Shown: piece by piece, positions 42,213 through 51,069 of the stretch | Numbering within the stretch: position 1 is the stretch's first letter | Layout of the letters: each line of letters starts with the position of its first letter | Source: Candidatus Hydrogenedens sp. | Lineage (GTDB): Bacteria; Hydrogenedentota; Hydrogenedentia; Hydrogenedentales; JAEUWI01 | Assembly (NCBI GenBank): GCA_016125095.1 | Contig: WGMK01000005.1 | Coordinates: 1-64,000, forward strand | DNA: 64,000 bases | Direction of reading: 5' to 3' | The notes under the pieces: model-generated | Told to the model about the DNA's origin: nothing | Seen by the model: the letters and a program-made list of their open reading frames with translations, nothing else | Database searches by the model: none | Program-made: the position numbers and the translations under genes

Positions 42213-43319
42213 ATGCGTATTCGCTTCGCCTCGCTCGCGCCGCAGACACAGGCCCTACGCGCCGAACTCGATGCCGCCATGTCACGGGTGCTGGACCGTG
42301 CGTGGTACATTCTGGGCGAAGAGGGCGAGGCCTTCGAGCGGGAATTCGCGGCGTACCTCGGCGCGGGCCATGCGGTAGGCGTCGCCAACGGCACCGACGC
42401 AATTCAGTTGGCCTTGATGGCGCATGGCATCGGAACCGGCGATGAGGTCATCTTGCCCGCGAATACCTGCGTGCCGACGGCGGCGGGGATTGCCGGCTCA
42501 GGCGCCACGCCCGTACCCGCAGACGTGTGCCCGGATACCCTCACGCTGGACCCGGCGGAGATTGCCCGTCTCGCCACGCCCCGCACACGGGCGGTTGTGG
42601 CGGTGCACCTGTACGGCCACCCCTGCAATATGGACGCCTTACGCGCCGAGACCGAGGCGCGTGGGCTGTTGCTGATCGAAGACGCCGCGCAGGCGCACGG
42701 GGCATGCTACAAGGGACAGCCCTGCGGCACACTGGGCGACATCGCGGCCTTCAGCTTCTACCCCAGCAAGAACCTCGGTGCGCTGGGCGACGGTGGCGCG
42801 GTGGTGGCGAACGATGCCGAGGTGGCAGAACGGCTGCGCAAGCTGCGGCACTATGGCGCCGAGGCTCGCTACGTGCATACCCTGCGCGGCATCAACAGCC
42901 GCCTCGACGAACTGCAGGCGGCCGTGCTGCGCGTGAAGCTGCCATACCTGAACGCTTGGAACGAGCGACGCCGCGCCCTGGCAGCACGCTACGATACCGG
43001 ACTCGCCGGGCTGGCGCTGCGTTTGCCGGTGGAAGCTGACTGGTCCACAGCCAACCGGCATCTCTACCCCATCCGCACGCCCGACCGCGATGCCCTGGCT
43101 GCGCATTTGAAAGAGGCCGGCATCGGAACGCTGATTCACTATCCGATTCCCATTCACCTGCAGCCAGCGTATAAGGATTGCGGACAAGGATCCGGCAGCC
43201 TGCCTGTGGCCGAACAGGCGTGTAACGAAGCGTTAAGCCTGCCGCTGTATCCTGAGTTACCGAAGTCGGAGCAGGACGAGATAATCGCGGCGGTACTGGA
43301 ATACTTCGAGCGCGTGTAG
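42213..43319 (+). CDS. DegT/DnrJ/EryC1/StrS-family sugar aminotransferase
   Basis: A 368-residue PLP enzyme that transaminates a keto-sugar nucleotide. Visible are NGTDAIQLALMA (cofactor phosphate region), IEDAAQAHGA with Asp157, and SFYPSKNLGALGDGG with the PLP Lys186. NSRLDELQAAVLRVKLP and LYPELP are also conserved. Relatives include FdtB, WecE and ArnB. The product is an amino sugar for a surface polysaccharide or lipid A modification. The ATG at 42213 starts 14 bases after amrS. No strong ribosome site is seen. Other envelope glycan genes follow within 10 kb. Confidence 0.93.
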   Translation: MRIRFASLAPQTQALRAELDAAMSRVLDRAWYILGEEGEAFEREFAAYLGAGHAVGVANGTDAIQLALMAHGIGTGDEVILPANTCVPTAAGIAGSGATPVPADVCPDTLTLDPAEIARLATPRTRAVVAVHLYGHPCNMDALRAETEARGLLLIEDAAQAHGACYKGQPCGTLGDIAAFSFYPSKNLGALGDGGAVVANDAEVAERLRKLRHYGAEARYVHTLRGINSRLDELQAAVLRVKLPYLNAWNERRRALAARYDTGLAGLALRLPVEADWSTANRHLYPIRTPDRDALAAHLKEAGIGTLIHYPIPIHLQPAYKDCGQGSGSLPVAEQACNEALSLPLYPELPKSEQDEIIAAVLEYFERV

Positions 43320-43334
43320 CGAGACGGCTGCGCG

Positions 43335-44183
43335 TCAGACACCCATGACCTTGCGGATAAGTCGGTCGCGGAGTTTGTCGGGAATCCAACGGGCAATAAA
43401 GTACTGGATGCCCGCGCCCGCACCGCAGCGATAACGCGTCTTGGGGGCGTCGGAAGTGATGGCATGGACCACGCAATCGGTCACATGCTTGACCGGGACG
43501 GCGCGTCGCTCGGCATTGGCGGCCTCGCGCCGGAGCGCTTCGATGGGGCCGGCATACAGCGTGTGCGCTTTTTTGGACATGCGCGCCAGCATCGCCTCGT
43601 TGTCCGCCTTCGATTTTTCCCAGATGGGCGTCTGAATGGCGCCGGGCTGAACGATGCTCACGCCGATATTCCAAGGCGCGAGTTCGATGCGGAGCGCATC
43701 GCCGACGGCCTCGACCGCGAACTTCGACGCCGCGTAGGGCGCCATGAACGGGGCTGCGAAAAAGCCGTTTGTGGAGCTGATGAGGCAGAGGCGGCCGGAG
43801 GCCTGACGCAGAAGGGGCAGACAGGCTTGCGTGACCGCGACCAGCCCATTCACATTGATGTTCATCTGCCGCGCGAAGTCTTCCGCCGGAATGAATTCCA
43901 GCGGTCCCGCGATGGCGATACCCGCGTTGTTTACCAGTGCATGCAGGCCGGCCCCGCCGGTTTCCTCGGTCAGCCGCGCGACTGCTGCGGCAATCTGCTC
44001 CGGCTTGGTCACATCGAGAATGATGGGATGCAGCCTGCCGCCGCTCTCCTGGCGCACGCGCTCGCCATCGGCATCACTGCGCACGCCCGCATAAGTATGA
44101 TAGCCCTGCTCCGCCAGCGCCACTGCGCAGCCATACCCAATACCCGTCGAAGCGCCGGTCACCAGCGCGTACTTGGCCGCCAT
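43335..44183 (-). CDS. Classical SDR oxidoreductase
   Basis: A 282-residue SDR with TGASTGIG, NNAGIA, Ser in LISSTNG, YAASK and PGAIQTP. It resembles retinol dehydrogenase/17-beta-hydroxysteroid dehydrogenase-like bacterial SDRs, which reduce lipid aldehydes or ketones. The C terminus is basic (RDRLIRKVMGV). It begins one base after the stop of the HAD gene, so it is the second gene of a two-gene unit, and it is convergent with the aminotransferase. Confidence 0.9.
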   Translation of the reverse strand: MAAKYALVTGASTGIGYGCAVALAEQGYHTYAGVRSDADGERVRQESGGRLHPIILDVTKPEQIAAAVARLTEETGGAGLHALVNNAGIAIAGPLEFIPAEDFARQMNINVNGLVAVTQACLPLLRQASGRLCLISSTNGFFAAPFMAPYAASKFAVEAVGDALRIELAPWNIGVSIVQPGAIQTPIWEKSKADNEAMLARMSKKAHTLYAGPIEALRREAANAERRAVPVKHVTDCVVHAITSDAPKTRYRCGAGAGIQYFIARWIPDKLRDRLIRKVMGV

Positions 44184-44184
44184 G

Positions 44185-45147
44185 CTACTTGGTCCCTTCG
44201 CTTTCGAGATGCGTGGGCGAAGTGCCCCGACGCGCCGCCAGCCCGTGCTGCTTCTCCGACGCGATGCGTTCCGCGATTTCCGTCACCTGCAACTTGAGCC
44301 AGTGGGTGGTGGGACTCTCGGGCCGGTAGTCCGCCGGGCTGAGGTGGTCCACACGGCCGTTCTTGCGCAGCGTGTTCACCTGCTTCAGTTCGCGCGGCTC
44401 ATCCGGGTTGTACACCGCCAGCGCGATGCCGCCGTGCTTCTTGATCACGCTGAAACTCGGTACGTCGCTGGGACCGTCGGCGATATAGATCATGTTGCGG
44501 ATCGGCACGCGGCGGTCTTCCTCATCGATGGAGTCGTTCACCGAAATGCCGTCCACCTTGTTCACGCCCTTGTTGATTTCAAAGATGGCGCGGGTCTTGG
44601 TGGTGTTGTCGAGGGTGTTGGCGATTTGCGATATCGGGCCACTCTCGGGCACGCCGTCGGGAAAGCGCGGCGGCGCGGGCTGTTCGATAAACTCGCAGGC
44701 CCAGATGCCGTGCAGATATTCCGCCACCGCCGAGCCGTCGATCATCGCACGCAGACCGGTGCTGACTACATAGTGCTCAAGCTCGAGTCCCCACTTTTCG
44801 AAGGCGGGCTGCTTGAGCACCGCATTCAATTCGGCGAAGATTTCCGGCACGCCGGGATAGAACTTGATGAGCGCGCCGAGCTGGCGCAGCTTCTCGTTGG
44901 TGAGCCCCTTCATGCGGCCGCGCTCGACGTAGGCCAGCAGGTGGCCCAAATAACAGGTTTCCGGATTCACCCGGATGCCCGCCTGCGCGTAGTAGGCCGG
45001 CAGCGCGTTCACCTCTTTCCAGAACGATGCGCCATCCACGCCGAAGGCCTCGAACAAGGGCTGCTGCATGTACTTGGGCGTCAGCGTCTTATCGAAATCC
45101 CAGATGATGGCGATGATGTCTTGCGAGAATACGGGGCGGTCCGACAC
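44185..45147 (-). CDS. HAD-superfamily hydrolase
   Basis: A 320-residue haloacid dehalogenase-fold protein. The nucleophile motif is IWDFDKTLT with Asp17 and Asp19. A second motif is VSTG (about residue 127), and the acidic motif near the C-terminal third is YIADGPSDVPSF. The cap region is long and helical. It resembles the HAD proteins of the phosphoserine phosphatase-like group; the substrate is unknown. It is the first gene of a two-gene unit with the SDR. Confidence 0.86.
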   Translation of the reverse strand: MSDRPVFSQDIIAIIWDFDKTLTPKYMQQPLFEAFGVDGASFWKEVNALPAYYAQAGIRVNPETCYLGHLLAYVERGRMKGLTNEKLRQLGALIKFYPGVPEIFAELNAVLKQPAFEKWGLELEHYVVSTGLRAMIDGSAVAEYLHGIWACEFIEQPAPPRFPDGVPESGPISQIANTLDNTTKTRAIFEINKGVNKVDGISVNDSIDEEDRRVPIRNMIYIADGPSDVPSFSVIKKHGGIALAVYNPDEPRELKQVNTLRKNGRVDHLSPADYRPESPTTHWLKLQVTEIAERIASEKQHGLAARRGTSPTHLESEGTK

Positions 45148-45239
45148 AGCGCGATTCCTTGTTGGCTGGCGGCACGATAGCAGGCCGTCCGCCGCGCGGG
45201 CAACGTGAACAGCGGCAAGGACTTTGCTAGACTTTGACC

Positions 45240-46001
45240 ATGCCAGTCTCAGTCCATCCCAAAGTGTTGGCGGTCATTCCCGCCCGCTACGCCTCGGAGC
45301 GCTTCCCGGGGAAGATGATCGTCGAGCTCGAGGGCAAGCCGCTGGTGTACCACGCCTACGCGCGGGCCTGCAAGGCGTCGCTGATTGACGAGGTGGTCGT
45401 GGCGGCGGACGACGAGCGCATCGCCGACGCGCTCGCGCCCTACGGGGTCAACGTGGTCATGACCAGCCCCGACCACACCACGGGCACCGACCGCGTGGCC
45501 GAGGTGGCGGCACAGGCGGACGCCGAGATCATCGTGAACGTGCAGGGCGACGAGGCGCTCATCGACCCGCAGGTGATTGACGACACCATCCGCCCGCTGC
45601 TGCGCGAGCCAGACGTGGCGATGTCCACCGCCTGCCACGCGCTGACCGACCCGGCGAAGATTGCCGACCCGAATATCGTGAAGGTGGTACGGGACAGCAA
45701 GGGACACGCGATCTATTTCTCGCGCGCGCCGATTCCGCACGTGCGCGGCGGCGGGGCCACGGAGAAGCCCGTGCATTTCCAGCACATCGGCCTGTATGTC
45801 TTCCGGCGCGATTTCGTGATTGTCTACGCCAACATGGCCCCCACGCCGCTGGAGCAGCTGGAAAAGCTGGAGCAGCTGCGGGCCATCGAGAACGGCTACA
45901 AGATCGCCGTGGTGGAAACGGACTATCGCTGCATCGGCGTGGATACCCCGGCCGACCTCGAGGAAGTGCGCACGCTGCTGGCCGCCGAGCGCGGGGCCTA
46001 G
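45240..46001 (+). CDS. kdsB: 3-deoxy-manno-octulosonate cytidylyltransferase (CMP-Kdo synthetase)
   Basis: A 253-residue KdsB that activates Kdo with CTP for the inner core of lipopolysaccharide. Family blocks are VIPARYASERFPGKMIVELEGK, whose first residues AVIPARYASERFPGK bind CTP; VNVQGDEALIDP; and YFSRAPIPH and HIGLYVFRR. Its presence shows that the cell makes a Kdo-containing lipopolysaccharide. The ATG at 45240 has no strong ribosome site. The last 4 bases overlap the convergent glycosyltransferase gene. Confidence 0.95.
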   Translation: MPVSVHPKVLAVIPARYASERFPGKMIVELEGKPLVYHAYARACKASLIDEVVVAADDERIADALAPYGVNVVMTSPDHTTGTDRVAEVAAQADAEIIVNVQGDEALIDPQVIDDTIRPLLREPDVAMSTACHALTDPAKIADPNIVKVVRDSKGHAIYFSRAPIPHVRGGGATEKPVHFQHIGLYVFRRDFVIVYANMAPTPLEQLEKLEQLRAIENGYKIAVVETDYRCIGVDTPADLEEVRTLLAAERGA

Positions 46002-46711
46002 GCACCCCGGCGCAGCACGACCAGCCGCCACCACAATCCGCCGAGCTGCCACACCACACGGGCGATGCGGGGAAAGTTGAAGAACTGCGACTTCCCGTGC
46101 GCGCGCTGGTAGTGGTGTACGGGCACCTCGACGAAGCGGCATCCGGCGCGCGTCATCTTCACCATCATCTCAGCGCAGATGACGCCGCTGTCGCTTTCGA
46201 GCGTGACCTTTTCAAACACGCTGCGCCGGATCAGACGGAAATCGCAATCCACATCGCGCAGCGGCAGGCCGAAAGCCAGGCGCACGATCCAGTGGTAGAC
46301 GCGCCCGATGACGATGCGGTGCAGCGGGTCGTGCCGGTCGATCTTGTAGCCCTGCACCACGTCCACCTCGGGACCCGCGTGCGGCAGCAACAGCACCAAT
46401 TCGCGCACGTCGTACTGGGCGTCACCATCGGTGTAGAAGATCCACTCTTTCGTGGCCGCCGCGAAGCCGCTGCGGAGAGCGCCGCCGTAGCCGCGGTTGG
46501 TTTCATGGTGCAGCACACGCACTTCCGGGAAGCGCTTCTTGATCTCTGCCAGCAGATCCTGCGTGTGCTCCGCGCTGCCGTCGTCCACGAGCGTGATGTC
46601 GTAGTCTATCTCTAGTCGCTCGGCAGTGCGGATGGTTAGCAGCACCATGCTGCCCATCGTCCCCCAGTCCTGATAGCAGGGATAGAAAATCGAGACCCCC
46701 GCCACGCTCAC
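45998..46711 (-). CDS. GT2 glycosyltransferase (polyprenyl-phosphate sugar transferase-like)
   Basis: A 237-residue GT-A enzyme with the DPM1-like pattern: SIFYPCYQDW, ITLVDDGSAEHTQDLL, ETNRGYGGALRSGF and FYTDGDAQYD (DxD-type). VDCDFRLIRRSVFEKV is also typical. It has no C-terminal membrane helices, so it probably makes a lipid-linked monosaccharide (polyprenyl-phosphate-Man/Glc) for a membrane transferase. The start is a GTG at 46711 that overlaps the stop of the polytopic transferase gene upstream (GTGA), so the donor-making enzyme and user are translationally coupled. Confidence 0.9.
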   Translation of the reverse strand: MSVAGVSIFYPCYQDWGTMGSMVLLTIRTAERLEIDYDITLVDDGSAEHTQDLLAEIKKRFPEVRVLHHETNRGYGGALRSGFAAATKEWIFYTDGDAQYDVRELVLLLPHAGPEVDVVQGYKIDRHDPLHRIVIGRVYHWIVRLAFGLPLRDVDCDFRLIRRSVFEKVTLESDSGVICAEMMVKMTRAGCRFVEVPVHHYQRAHGKSQFFNFPRIARVVWQLGGLWWRLVVLRRGA

Positions 46712-48348
46712 TCGGGCGACCCCTGCAATATGGCGAATGATCCGACCACTTCCACAACCTCCGGTTCCGGGCCGAGTGTAGCACGCGGCACGACGACGAA
46801 ATCATACTCCCGCTGGAGCGCTTCAGCATCCGCATCGCCGCCCACGGCCTTGCCCGACAGCAGCGACAGCGCCCCGCGCAGCATGTAGTCGGTCGTCGCG
46901 ATGCGGGTGTCCTGCGGCTGCGCATTCAGCCAGCCCGCCACCGCCTGCGTCGGTCGTAGTTCGCGGTTCGCGGCAAGCTCTGGCACCTGTACCGAGAGCC
47001 AGGCCGCTGGCGTCAGGCAAAGCAGCACGAGCGCCGCGGCTGCAGCGAGCCGCTTCGTACTATCGCGCCGGACACGCCGCTGCAGTCGCGCCACCGCGAC
47101 TCCCCACGCGATGCCCGCTACCAGATAGCAGGGCCACAGATAACGCGGCAGTTGCCCGGGCGTATAGGCCAGCCACCACTGGGCGAAGAACGGGGCGGCG
47201 AGCCAGAGCGTCAGGAGCGCGGGCGAGGCGCGACGCTGCACCAGCACGGCCCCACCGACCAGCACCAGCAGCGGATAGAGCAGATTACCCATCGGCGCAT
47301 TGCCCGCGAGACGCGTCAGGTTCGCCGCGATGGGTGCGATGCCAAAGAGCAGGTAGTGTTGATAAATGCCAAGCATGGAGCGGCTCTCGCTCTCTCCGAG
47401 CGATTGCACTACGGACCACGCAACAACCGGCGAAGCGATCCCTGCCGCCATGCAGGCCAAACCTCCCCAGCGCATGCGGTCACCGCGCATCCATGCGAAT
47501 AACAGCGCCACGACACCGCAGCAGGCCGCGATGAGAAAGATCGGCTTGGACAACACGCAGCAGCCGAGGAGCAGGCCCGCCAGCAAATGCGCCCGCAGGC
47601 TTTCGGCGCGCTCCCACAGCATCAGCCCCGCGACTAGAAAGAACAGCGCGGGCACTTCGCCATAAAACGTGCGCGACAGGTAGAACGAGGAATAGGCCAT
47701 CAGGACGCCCAGCGCGGCGGCGAACGCGGGTCCCGTGCCTGCATGCCGCCGTATCCAAGCGTAGATCAACGCCAGCAGCCCGAGAAAGTACAGCGAAACC
47801 ACCGCACGACCCGCAGCCAGCGAGACCCCGAACACGCGGAAGGAGAGCGCCGCAGGGGCGATCACGGTCGGCCCAACGCTGTCGTAGGCATCGAAGTAAT
47901 TGAGCCCGGTTTTGGGATGCCCCGAGGCATACGCGCCATAGACCGACAGATTCCGTGCCACCAGCAAGTGATGCGTTTCATCGGGTGCCGCATAGGGGTA
48001 TTCGTTCTGGTTCGGAAAGCTCGCCAGCGCGGCGAGTGCAAGCACCAGAGCCAAGGCCGCCTGGTCGCGCCCCCCCCACTGCCGGCGCCGCGGCTCAATG
48101 GCCTGCCCCGCGTCGCGCAATCGCCACAAAGAAAAAGTCGAGGCAAAAATCAGGCCGCCGAACAGCACGACGCGCATCAGCAGTCCGAGGCTGTTGGCTG
48201 CGGCGTCAAAGTCGGTCCGCACCAGGCCCAGCACGAGCAGCAGGCCACTGCCCCCAAGGCCGAATAGCCCCGCCGCCAGCAGGGCTAACGCGGCGAACGC
48301 GGCGGCGGCGGTTCGCCACGGTGTCCGGGTGGTGTAGACGGCTGCCAT
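46708..48348 (-). CDS. Polytopic GT39/ArnT-like (GT-C) glycosyltransferase
   Basis: A 546-residue membrane protein with about ten hydrophobic helices. The first large loop has YAAPDETHHLLVARN, where Asp-Glu fits the catalytic acid pair of GT-C enzymes, and GLNYFDAYDSVGPTVIAP further along. Such proteins move a sugar from a polyprenyl-phosphate donor to lipid A, protein or a glycan at the outer face of the membrane. The coupled GT2 gene downstream would supply the donor. The start at 48348 is followed directly by a basic segment and the first helix. No strong ribosome site. It is divergent from the DUF1080 gene. Confidence 0.88.
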   Translation of the reverse strand: MAAVYTTRTPWRTAAAAFAALALLAAGLFGLGGSGLLLVLGLVRTDFDAAANSLGLLMRVVLFGGLIFASTFSLWRLRDAGQAIEPRRRQWGGRDQAALALVLALAALASFPNQNEYPYAAPDETHHLLVARNLSVYGAYASGHPKTGLNYFDAYDSVGPTVIAPAALSFRVFGVSLAAGRAVVSLYFLGLLALIYAWIRRHAGTGPAFAAALGVLMAYSSFYLSRTFYGEVPALFFLVAGLMLWERAESLRAHLLAGLLLGCCVLSKPIFLIAACCGVVALLFAWMRGDRMRWGGLACMAAGIASPVVAWSVVQSLGESESRSMLGIYQHYLLFGIAPIAANLTRLAGNAPMGNLLYPLLVLVGGAVLVQRRASPALLTLWLAAPFFAQWWLAYTPGQLPRYLWPCYLVAGIAWGVAVARLQRRVRRDSTKRLAAAAALVLLCLTPAAWLSVQVPELAANRELRPTQAVAGWLNAQPQDTRIATTDYMLRGALSLLSGKAVGGDADAEALQREYDFVVVPRATLGPEPEVVEVVGSFAILQGSPE

Positions 48349-48436
48349 GGCGCGAAGTATACCAGCCGGGTCTCCGTTTGCTACATTGCCGGGGATTGCT
48401 TTCCATTGGCATTTGCATACACAGGAGGATTATCCG

Positions 48437-49456
48437 ATGCGCGCCTGGAGAATACTGGCACTGACCGCCCTTGCCCTGACCGGCATGACGGCCCTGGCCG
48501 CGGCGAACGAAGACGACGGAATCATGGGCAACTACCAGGGCGGTTTCACCGACGAGGCGTGGAGCGGCAAGACGCTCCGGGCGCAGGTGGTCGGTCTGAG
48601 CGAGAAGACCTGGAAGGCTGTGCTGTTCATCGGCGAGAACGGCCAGGAGACGCGCGTCGAGGTGAAGGGGCGCGGACGCGGCCTGGATCACCCGGCGAAG
48701 TTCGACGACGAAGTGGATTTGGGCAGCGACCTCGGCGGCACGCACACCATCAGCGGCGTCATCGAGAAGCAGACCTTTACCGGCACGATTACCGGCGGCG
48801 CCCGCGGCGCGAAGCCCGGCGCGTTCACACTGGAGCGCGCGACGATTACCCCGCCGACGCTTGGTATGGCCCCGCCCGAGGGGGCCGTGGTGCTCTATGG
48901 CGAGGGCGTGGACCCGATGACGATGTGGCGCCGCAGCCCGGAACTCTGGTGCATCCAGGGCGACGGCTCGATGCAGGTCTGCGACAGCAGCCTGGTCACG
49001 CGCGCGGAATACGGCAGCGGCCTTTATCATGCGGAGTTCATGACGCCCTACATGCCGAACGAGCGCTACCAGGGCCGCGGCAACAGCGGCTTCTACGTGC
49101 TCGGACGCTATGAAGTGCAGGTGCTCGACAGCTTCGGCACGCAGCCCGCGTGGGATCTTTGCGGCGGCATTTACAAGGTAGCGATTCCCGCGGCCGACGC
49201 GGTGCTGCCGCCGCTGCAGTGGCAGACCTACGACATCACCTTCACCGCGCCGGAATTCGACGCTGCGGGCCAGAAGACAAAGAACGCCCGCATCAACGTG
49301 GTGCACAATGGCGTGACCGTGCACGACAACCTCGAGCTGCCGAATGTGACGCCCGGCGGCGTGAGCGGCGACGAGGCGGTGCAAGGCGTGCTAATGCTCC
49401 AGAACCACGGCGACCCGGTCAGCTACCGCAACATCTGGTTCAAGCCTGCCGAGTAA
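48437..49456 (+). CDS. Secreted DUF1080 (3-keto-disaccharide hydrolase-like) protein
   Basis: A 339-residue exported protein (signal peptide about 1-23, ending LAAAN). An N-terminal unknown domain (FTDEAWSGKTLRAQVVGLSE) precedes the DUF1080 concanavalin-like jelly roll: WRRSPELWCIQGDGSMQVCD, YHAEFMTPYMP, GNSGFYVLGRYEVQVLDSFG and the final LQNHGDPVSYRNIWFKP. DUF1080 proteins are now linked to 3-keto-glycoside cleavage, but many members are uncharacterised. AGGAGG precedes the ATG at 48437, which is chosen over the open frame from 48347. The next gene's GTG follows its TAA directly. Confidence 0.9.
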   Translation: MRAWRILALTALALTGMTALAAANEDDGIMGNYQGGFTDEAWSGKTLRAQVVGLSEKTWKAVLFIGENGQETRVEVKGRGRGLDHPAKFDDEVDLGSDLGGTHTISGVIEKQTFTGTITGGARGAKPGAFTLERATITPPTLGMAPPEGAVVLYGEGVDPMTMWRRSPELWCIQGDGSMQVCDSSLVTRAEYGSGLYHAEFMTPYMPNERYQGRGNSGFYVLGRYEVQVLDSFGTQPAWDLCGGIYKVAIPAADAVLPPLQWQTYDITFTAPEFDAAGQKTKNARINVVHNGVTVHDNLELPNVTPGGVSGDEAVQGVLMLQNHGDPVSYRNIWFKPAE

Positions 49457-50167
49457 GTGCGGCTTTCACTCGTCATACCGGCTTTCAACGAGGCGCAGCG
49501 TCTGCCCGGGACGCTGCGCCTCGTCCGTGAATACCTGAGCCGTCAGGACTACGAATCCGAGGTCATCGTCGTCGAGGATGGCAGCAAGGATGGCACGGCC
49601 GAAGCCGCGCGCGCTTTCGACGGTGTGCGCGTAGTCCAGATGCCCGTAAACCGCGGCAAGGGCGCGGCCGTGCGTGAGGGCATGTGGAAGGCGGCGCGGG
49701 GAGATTTCCGGGTGTATTACGACGCCGACGCCAGCACCCCCATCGAAATGCTCGAACGCCTTTGGCCCTGTTTCGAGGCGGGCGCCGATATCGTGATCGG
49801 TTCCCGCGCGCTATCCGATTCCGATGTGGCGGTGCGGCAGGTGTGGTACCGCCAGGAAATGGGCCGAATGAACAATCGGCTGCTGCGGCTGCTGGGGCTG
49901 ACACCGTTTCCCGACACCCAGTGCGGTTTCAAAGGCTTTACGGCTGCGGCGTGCGAGGCGGTGTTTCCCCGGCAGACCATCGAGCGCTTCAGTTTCGACG
50001 CGGAACTGCTCTACATCGCCGCGCTTCGGGGGCTCCGCATCGACGAGGTGCCGGTGCGCTGGGAGAATTCGCCCGACACCCGCGTGCATCCGCTGCGCGA
50101 CGCTTCGCGCATGGTGCTGGATGCACTGGTCATTCGAATGCGTGCGTGGCGGGGAGCGTATCGCTAG
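49457..50167 (+). CDS. GT2 glycosyltransferase (dolichyl-phosphate-beta-glucosyltransferase-like)
   Basis: A 236-residue GT-A enzyme. RLSLVIPAFNEAQRLP is the start, then VIVVEDGSKDGT, NRGKGAAVREGM, the DxD-type YYDADAST and DTQCGFKGFTAAACE. This is the ALG5-like subgroup that loads glucose or a similar sugar onto polyprenyl phosphate at the membrane. There are no membrane helices in the sequence. It starts with GTG immediately after the DUF1080 stop (TAAGTG), so the two are coupled. The downstream channel gene is 68 bases away. Confidence 0.92.
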   Translation: MRLSLVIPAFNEAQRLPGTLRLVREYLSRQDYESEVIVVEDGSKDGTAEAARAFDGVRVVQMPVNRGKGAAVREGMWKAARGDFRVYYDADASTPIEMLERLWPCFEAGADIVIGSRALSDSDVAVRQVWYRQEMGRMNNRLLRLLGLTPFPDTQCGFKGFTAAACEAVFPRQTIERFSFDAELLYIAALRGLRIDEVPVRWENSPDTRVHPLRDASRMVLDALVIRMRAWRGAYR

Positions 50168-50235
50168 GCGGTTCCTGCTATGCTCGTCGCCCTGGACGCG
50201 CCGCCGCGCGTTATCCACGACGAAGGAAGCCGACC

Positions 50236-51069
50236 TTGGAACACCGCCGATCCCCTAAGGCCTTCGTTTACGAAATGCTCTTTGCGGGCGAGGGTGCCTC
50301 GCGCGCGGCGAGCATCGTCCAGTCTGCGCTCATGCTGCTGATTATCGGCAACGTCTTCGCTGTGATGATCGACTCGGTAGAGGCATTCTCGGACCAATAC
50401 GAGGCTGCGCTCGATATTTTCGAAATGGCCTCTGTCTACGTGTTCCTGGTGGAGTACCTGCTGCGGCTATGGTCGGTCACCTGCGACCCGCGCTACGCCC
50501 ATCCCATCCTGGGGCGCCTGCGTTACGCATGCACGCCGCTCGCCATTATCGACCTCATGGCGGTGCTGCCTTTCTTCTTCCCCGCCACCTTGGCGTTCGA
50601 TACCCGGCACTTCCGCATCGTCCGATTGATGCGCACGGTGCTGGTGCTGAAGCTGACGCACCACCATTCGGCGATCGGGGTCATCGTACGTGTGGTACGG
50701 AACGCCCGCGAGGAATTGATGGTCGCACTGATGGTGGCGCTGATACTGCTGGTGCTCTCCTCCAGCCTTATGTACTACGTGGAGAAGGACGCGCAGCCGG
50801 ACAAGTTCTCCAGCATCCCCGCCACGCTCTGGTGGGGCGTCGAGACGCTTTCGACCATCGGCTACGGCGACATGTATCCCATCACGCCGCTGGGCAAAGT
50901 CGTTGCGGGGATCATGGCGTTCATCTCCATCGGGATGTTCGCGCTGCCGGCGGGCATCATCAGTTCGGAGTTCATCCAGGAATTCGGCCGGGTAAAACGC
51001 CGCAAAAATGGCGACACCTGCCCGCACTGCGGCCAGCCGCTGCACGACCACGCGGAGCCCCCGCGATAA
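50236..51069 (+). CDS. Voltage-gated potassium channel with Cys-rich C terminus
   Basis: A 277-residue Kv-type channel. Six membrane helices: S1 (VQSALMLLIIGNVFAVMI), S2 (about 60-80), S3 (LAIIDLMAVLPFFFP), S4 with spaced Arg (RHFRIVRLMRTVLVLKL), then S5 and S6 around the selectivity filter TIGYGD at 207-212. After S6 the tail has CPHCGQPLHDH, a half-zinc-ribbon-like motif. It would pass K+ in response to membrane potential. The best start is a TTG at 50236 after GGAAG; the ATG at 50275 would drop 13 residues. It is followed immediately by the convergent TIGR03663 gene, sharing no bases. Confidence 0.92.
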   Translation: MEHRRSPKAFVYEMLFAGEGASRAASIVQSALMLLIIGNVFAVMIDSVEAFSDQYEAALDIFEMASVYVFLVEYLLRLWSVTCDPRYAHPILGRLRYACTPLAIIDLMAVLPFFFPATLAFDTRHFRIVRLMRTVLVLKLTHHHSAIGVIVRVVRNAREELMVALMVALILLVLSSSLMYYVEKDAQPDKFSSIPATLWWGVETLSTIGYGDMYPITPLGKVVAGIMAFISIGMFALPAGIISSEFIQEFGRVKRRKNGDTCPHCGQPLHDHAEPPR

